Source: Chondrosia reniformis (lineage: Eukaryota; Porifera; Demospongiae; Chondrillida; Chondrillidae). Taken from it: a DNA stretch of 64,000 bases. Made by a program: the position numbers and the translations under genes. Location: contig OX359192.1 in the NCBI GenBank assembly GCA_947172415.1, forward strand, positions 1,738,501-1,802,500, given 5' to 3'. The notes beneath the pieces are model-generated. The model saw only the letters and a list, made by a program, of their open reading frames with translations, had not been told where the DNA came from and searched no databases. Position 1 is the first letter of the stretch. Every line of letters begins with the position of its first letter. Positions 58,850-64,000 of the stretch are shown here, piece by piece.

Positions 58850-59885
58850 TTTCTGTACTGTGTAGCACTCCTGAAACACATTACAAGGGGACTTCTTAGT
58901 ATGATAGGACTGCACACTTTCCAATTATCCCATTAGTAAATTAAAGATTCTAAATTATCCAAATCGGATGTCGTGTGTAATATGAAAGCAATCTCTGTAT
59001 GCTTGAACTTTGTTCCATGCATATATGTATATATGTGCATGTATATAAATTTATAATTAGTCGACAGCTGAAGTAAGGGACAGTGTGCCCAAACACAGAA
59101 GTGATGTATATGGTTAAGTAACTTGAATTTCAGCCTGCCACTTCTGTATGTTTAGCTGTATCTCTCATGATCATGTCTTGTATGTTTTGATACTTTTCCA
59201 GATATTATTCATTGTTGCAACACTATTTCTAACTTAAATGGAAATTCATAATCATGCATGTTTTTATTTTACTTGTATTCCCCCTTTTTCCTGTTAATAT
59301 TACTTGTTTGAATTTGTTTGGAAGTTTTCTTGGCGAAATAATTAACGTCAAAGAGAAAAAGCAATTTCAAAATAGATGGCCTAGAAGACCACTAAATTAA
59401 CTTGCTTTGTCTAGAGCCATTTTAAACTTAGGGTAGCCTATTCTCTAGTTCGGAAAAATTAATGACGATTTAGAACTTGTACCTGCCGTCATGTTAGCGC
59501 GAAAAAGGATCACTTTAAACACGTTTTGGCATTTAGAACAGCGTACATATAAACAACCGCAAATAGTCAAATAGATAACCGAAAATCGAACCGGTAAAAA
59601 TAGGTGAGTAGGGCGGCCATGTCTTTTGGCCAACCCTAATTGTTACATATGTATTTCTTCCATCTGTCTCAATTGTGTACGTGCGTTGAAATATAATAGG
59701 ATTCCTTAACTAAATTAACAACCCCTTTACACCACAAATGTTTGTACTGCAATAAATTATGCATCATTCAGCATTCTAAATCTACTATATCAGCTGATTT
59801 AGCTCAATTGAAGACACAGCCAATTCAATCAATGTAGCTGAGCCAGTTACACTTGTAGACATTATAATTTACCCATGCAAGACAC
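58850..59885. other. Spacer before F10
   Basis: Begins with the dispersed repeat shared with 28440-28610. The part at about 59450-59640 is less AT-rich, with short frames on both strands and no recognised product. No gene is supported. Confidence 0.35.
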
Positions 59886-59999
59886 AAGGACACGTTGTGG
59901 CATATATTAAGGCTTCAGTCTTTTTGTGAATATAAGTACTTCTGAAAGGTTTTCCTTTTAAGAGAAGAGACGAGTGCCAAAAGAGCTACGTATTTGGTC

Positions 60000-61395
60000 A
60001 TGATATTCTTGTTTATCATTCTAATACAGCTTCTCACTGTATCTACTACTATTGCACTCAAATCCAACCACCTAACAACCAGTAACAGAACTCAAGTTGT
60101 TCACAAGGTGAGTAAAATACAAATTTCTATATCATGATCAGTGTCTCTGAATTAGATCACTTCTAAATATTTCCTGATTTAGGAGATGATTGTGAGCTTT
60201 ATCTATAGAGTATATAAAATTAATATGTTCTTGTGTACATTCATAGAGAGCTGCAACAGTTCCATCTGCTACATGTGATGGATCCAATGAAGATGAACCT
60301 TTCTATAGCCCAACTACTCCTAACACTGTATGGATCTGTAAGAGCAGCAGATGGACTCCATTTAAGTGAGGAAGATGGACAGTCTTAAAACTAAAAACTT
60401 ATGCAAGTTGTATTAGGAGTCAGTGAAGTTTTTAAAGTGTAGTCTTTTTGTGATGAGAGATGTTAATTACTTCTTGGTTGTGTTTAAAGTTTATAAATGA
60501 ATATCCTTCTTATGACCAAACTCATAACTGTACTCTCTTTTCTATTGCTACATGCATAGACTTGAGCCATCCATTGGGGACACTGCTGACTTTCCTGGTT
60601 CCTCTTGTAAAGATATTTTAGAATCTCACTCTTCAAACTGCTTCAGACCTGCCACTGATGGTCCCTACTGGGTGAGGGTGACTGATCAGTGCTCTGGGGT
60701 AGAACAGACCATGCAGGTAATGTCTGTAACTGATGACCTCATAAAGGGATCACATGGCACTTGTGTGCTGTAAGGAACATCCCTTTGTGGACCAATAGCT
60801 TAGAATTGTAAACTCATGCACTTGTGACATGTCATGCTACCACTTGCAGGTTCACTGTGACATGTCCACTTGTGGAGGAGGATGGTCACTAGTGTGGAAG
60901 CACAGTTACATGGAGGTACTGCCACTCACACAACAGATGTACTACTTTAGTGACACCTTCAGGGCCTGTCAGGATCTCACAGCTGGTTGGTGCAATGTGG
61001 ATCGGAAAGTTCGCTTCAATGCTGAAGAAATGATGATAGCAGCCTACCACAACAATCATCTGGTGTATGCTTACAGAGGTCGCTACAATCACAACATTGA
61101 CCATGAGTGGAGTGGAGGAATACTATTGGACCCCGAAATGTGTGTGGATCATTGTACACACAGCCCAAGTATTGGTGTTCCTCCAGCACCTAGTGATCAT
61201 GCAGCAAGTGATATACGGTTACTGGGTATTGCATTTGACAAGAGGTCCCCTTCAGACTACAGAACAAACTGTGATACATTCTATAACAGCTTTGACAACC
61301 CAATAGAATGTCGTTGGCATAATTGTGTTCTTCCAACAGACATTTCTAGTCAGAAGCAAAGCACTCAAATGACAGTTACTCTCTATGTCCGTTAG
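60000..61395 (+). CDS. F10: FReD-like protein, intact
   Basis: Exons 60000-60107, 60247-60365, 60560-60716 and 60850-61395 (309 aa). The exon 3 acceptor is shifted by an insertion (ATGCATAG for CTACAG) but remains usable. In exon 4 SCQDL is ACQDL and GRFNAEE is VRFNAEE, rare changes in the otherwise fixed part; the first removes one cysteine. Tail: THSPSIGVPPAPSDHAASDI, DKRSPSDYRTNCDTFYNSFD, CRWHNCVLPTDISSQKQSTQ, ending VTLYVR. A class A element lies near 59887. Confidence 0.8.
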
Positions 61396-62086
61396 CTGTC
61401 CGAGAAGGACATCAGAAGCAATCTTGACTTATTAGAAGATTTATGCATGCATATGTAGATATATATATACTGTAGGTAACTAATAGTATAGTTGTGTGTG
61501 TGTGCATATATGTATTGCATAGGTAATTAACCTTAAATGGATTTGATGGATATGATATATAAGTTAATATGCATTAGTAGTGGTTGTATGAGGCTTGTAA
61601 AAACACATTTTGGGATTTATTAATGCATATGTAGATTTAATATATATACGAACGAAAGTAACGAATAGTATATGTATGTATATATATTGTTGTTATTGTA
61701 TTACGTAAATATGTAATTAGTCAAACTCAGTAATGTTTTGTTTCACTGAGGTTAACTGTGTATCTCCATCATGCTTTGGAAGTAACTTATAATAGTTTAT
61801 GGGCAGTACAAAATAGGAATAACTTGTTGAATGTAGAATTCAAAACTCATAATCTACAAGGACTCACAAAAGATCAAGAAGACAAAGATTCCCAGGGTCA
61901 CTGATGAAGGATGGAATTCTCAGAAACAGTTATCTGGCCCAGTGGAGAAAACACTAGTATATATACTCAATCATTAGGTTGTTTACTCTAAAGTAGATGT
62001 GGCATGTAAGTAAATGGTGTGCTAAATTAAAATACAAGAATTATGGGACCCATGAATACAGATTATATATGACAGATTTAGGAGTG
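61396..62086. other. F10 3' flank with R1 remnant
   Basis: AT-rich flank, then a degraded R1 copy from about 61857 (GATCAAGAAGACAAAGATTC, CAGTGGAGAAAACACTAG) also seen after F1. The stop of gene X10 is convergent with F10. Confidence 0.4.
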
Positions 62087-63110
62087 TTATTGGAGTCTCT
62101 TTGTGTATTCTGTGTTAGTTTTCAGGAAAGTGATGGCTTTATCAAGTTGACTGAAGCCTCTGTGTTGAGTTGTGTAAGACTCCTTTTCCTTCTCTAACAC
62201 AACACCAACCAAATCAATCATTTCCTGAGATCCATAAGTTAGAGCCATGAGACGAAGTTTGTTAAATTCCTAAAGGTATTTAAAGTAGAGAAATTAGAAA
62301 AAGTGTCTTATAAAGTGATTATATATAAATGCTTACAAAATACGTAACTTGATGGCACAGTGATAACACTGTAGTGTATGTCCCTCTGATGATTATATAT
62401 ACTTGATACATACCCAAAATTAATTACAAAAACAACCATATAGAGAAAGTGGAGGCTACCGGTTAATAAGGATCCTAGTACATTCCCTTAAATAATCCAA
62501 GTCAATGAGATTCTCTTATTAATTTGATTAGCATTAAAATATGAACTGCACATGGGACTGCAACAAAAGGTACTTCATGCTTACCTTGAGGAAGGAGGAT
62601 TCCTTTTCAGGTAACTTGCGTGAATACCTAACAAGCTTTGTGAAATCTCCCTACAAACACACACACACATACGTAGATACAAATAAGACTACAAGATATT
62701 TGTATGTATATATGTATGTATATGTACCACATAATATCACATGTAACACTAATTCTGTAAGACGTAAGTGTATACTGGTGCAGTTTCCATTGTTCTGCTT
62801 CTGAGATATAACTGTCACTGTTATACAGTCCAAAAATACACATGTGCTATATAAACTGGCAGATTTAGCACACACCTGTATGACATTATCTCCAGCCCAT
62901 GACAGATTTGAGGCATTCTGAAAACTTAGTGTTCGAGGAGGTCCAACTGGAAAGTCTTCATACTCTTTAGAGGTATCCTTCATTCCCAAATAGTCAATAT
63001 CTCCTAACCAAGGTATCTGCTGTCCTGGATGAAAAACTGACAAGATGAGGTTAGAGCGTTTTGAGTTTTTCCCTTCTGAGCCACTGTACATAAGTCCATA
63101 CCAGTCCTCC
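62087..63110 (-). CDS. Gene X (copy X10): unassigned, most complete copy, 5' end unknown
   Basis: Three exons in consistent phase on the minus strand: 63110-62876, 62650-62585 and 62269-62087. Together they encode about 160 residues: EDWYGLMYSGSEGKNSKRSN, FHPGQQIPWLGDIDYLGMKD, SKEYEDFPVGPPRTLSFQNA, SWAGDNVIQ, then GDFTKLVRYSRKLPEKESSF, then MALTYGSQEMIDLVGVVLEK and FSQLDKAITFLKTNTEYTKR, stop. I do not recognise the family. The C-terminal 60 residues look helical and charged, and no signal peptide or membrane helix is visible. The first exon enters in phase 2 from an unseen exon; in X1 and X2 a segment encoding FTNEALAIIDHA lies upstream. At least seven partial copies sit convergent with F genes, so X and F were duplicated as a pair. 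Confidence 0.55.
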
Positions 63111-63452
63111 CTGCAACAGGTAATTTGCACAGAAGATTACACACCACTTCAAACTATATAGTGTATAGCACACAGTGGTTGATGGTAGCGACCCACAGTC
63201 TTATATAGCCCATCTCACCTCCATTTTTATATGATGAAGTAATATGGTTAGCAAGATATACCAAGTTACTCATTGATTAAGATGGCCCCTCTCACAGTGA
63301 GTTGAAGCTAGAACTGACTTTTTAATTGTATCACTACTGATATGTATAATAAATAACACCTACACCTACGTAATAGTTCGCTCGTAAGGTTATTTTGTAA
63401 GAGAAAGGTATAATAAATGGGAAACCTTCCCATACAAGCAGCCAATGTACGT

Positions 63453-64000
63453 ATTAGCACTCACCTCAGACACACTAGAGCAACCTCTGTCACTCACCTC
63501 AGACACACTAGAGCAACCTCTGTCACTCACCTCAGACACACTAGAGCAACCTCTGTCACTCACATCAGACACACTAGAGCAACCTCTGTCACTCACCTCA
63601 GACACACTAGAGCAACCTCTGTCACTCACCTCAGACACACTAGAGCAACCTCTGTCACTCACCTCAGACACACTAGAGCAACCTCTGTCACTCACCTCAG
63701 ACACACTAGAGCAACCTCTGTCACTCACCTCAGACACACTAGAGCAACCTCTGTCACTCACCTCAGACACACTAGAGCAACCTCTGTCACTCACCTCAGA
63801 CACACTAGAGCAACCTCTGTCACTCACCTCAGACACACTAGAGCAACCTCTGTCACTCACCTCAGACACACTAGAACAACCTCTGTCACTCACCTCAGAC
63901 ACACTAGAGCAACCTCTGTCACTCACCTCAGACACACTAGAGCAACCTCTGTCACTCACCTCAGACACACTAGAGCAACCTCTGTCACTCACCTCAGACA
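63453..64000 (-). repeat. 33-bp tandem array, about 16.6 copies, running off the window
   Basis: Nearly identical units containing CTCACCTCAGACACACTAGA and GCAACCTCTGTCA. On the minus strand the array is open (63390-63992 and beyond) and encodes SDRGCSSVSEV repeats followed by a unique C-terminal stretch (SANTYIGCLYGKVSHLLYLS). Each unit contains GAG|GTGAGT, a consensus splice donor, on that strand. Only two variant units are seen, one E-to-D and one synonymous. Whether it is translated is unknown. Confidence 0.9.

Overview
The window is animal nuclear DNA, most likely from a sponge and perhaps a demosponge such as Amphimedon. This is an inference from gene density, short AT-rich introns (many 50-150 bp), intron-poor housekeeping genes with metazoan orthologues, and intergenic DNA full of TACGTA/GTAC palindromes and short foldback repeats. 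No phage, plasmid, CRISPR or bacterial operon features are seen, and I recognised no retrovirus, LTR element or Polinton.

The left half (1-28.3 kb) is conserved and gene dense. In order it holds: the last exon of a single-pass receptor with an LDL-receptor-like FDNPIY tail (+); an intronless TM9SF3 (+); a 12-exon CABIT-domain adaptor with proline-rich and tyrosine motifs (-); the MADS-box factor MEF2 in 8 exons (-); an almost intronless TTI1 (+); and a PMS1-type MutL gene (+). TTI1 (PIKK maturation) and PMS1 (mismatch repair) are adjacent and co-oriented, separated by a CCAAT-containing tandem array. Other tandem arrays lie in MEF2 intron 2 (20-bp unit) and between the CABIT gene and MEF2 (17-bp unit with AGGTCA).

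The right half (29.2-63 kb) is an expanding gene array. Ten copies (F1-F10, all +) of a four-exon secreted protein gene can be recognised. Each has a signal peptide exon, a small two-cysteine module, and a fibrinogen-related (FReD-like) N-subdomain read from two exons. F1, F3, F6, F8 and F10 are intact (302-309 aa). F2 has a single frameshift. F4, F5, F7 and F9 are clearly broken, and there are extra exon fragments. The duplicated unit also carries, convergently on the minus strand, an unassigned gene ('gene X') whose most complete copy is at 62.1-63.1 kb. The 5' two thirds of the F genes, including intron 3, are almost invariant, whereas the C-terminal 80 residues vary at scattered positions inside a fixed cysteine frame. 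This looks like a secreted lectin-like repertoire under gene conversion and tail diversification, and it is the most interesting thing here.

The array is full of small DNA-transposon derivatives: pogo-like MITEs, a 1.2-kb near-perfect palindrome, paired inverted tandem arrays, and micro-inversions. Several serve as markers of which copies share ancestry. The window ends inside a 33-bp tandem array that is open on the minus strand and carries a consensus splice donor in every unit.
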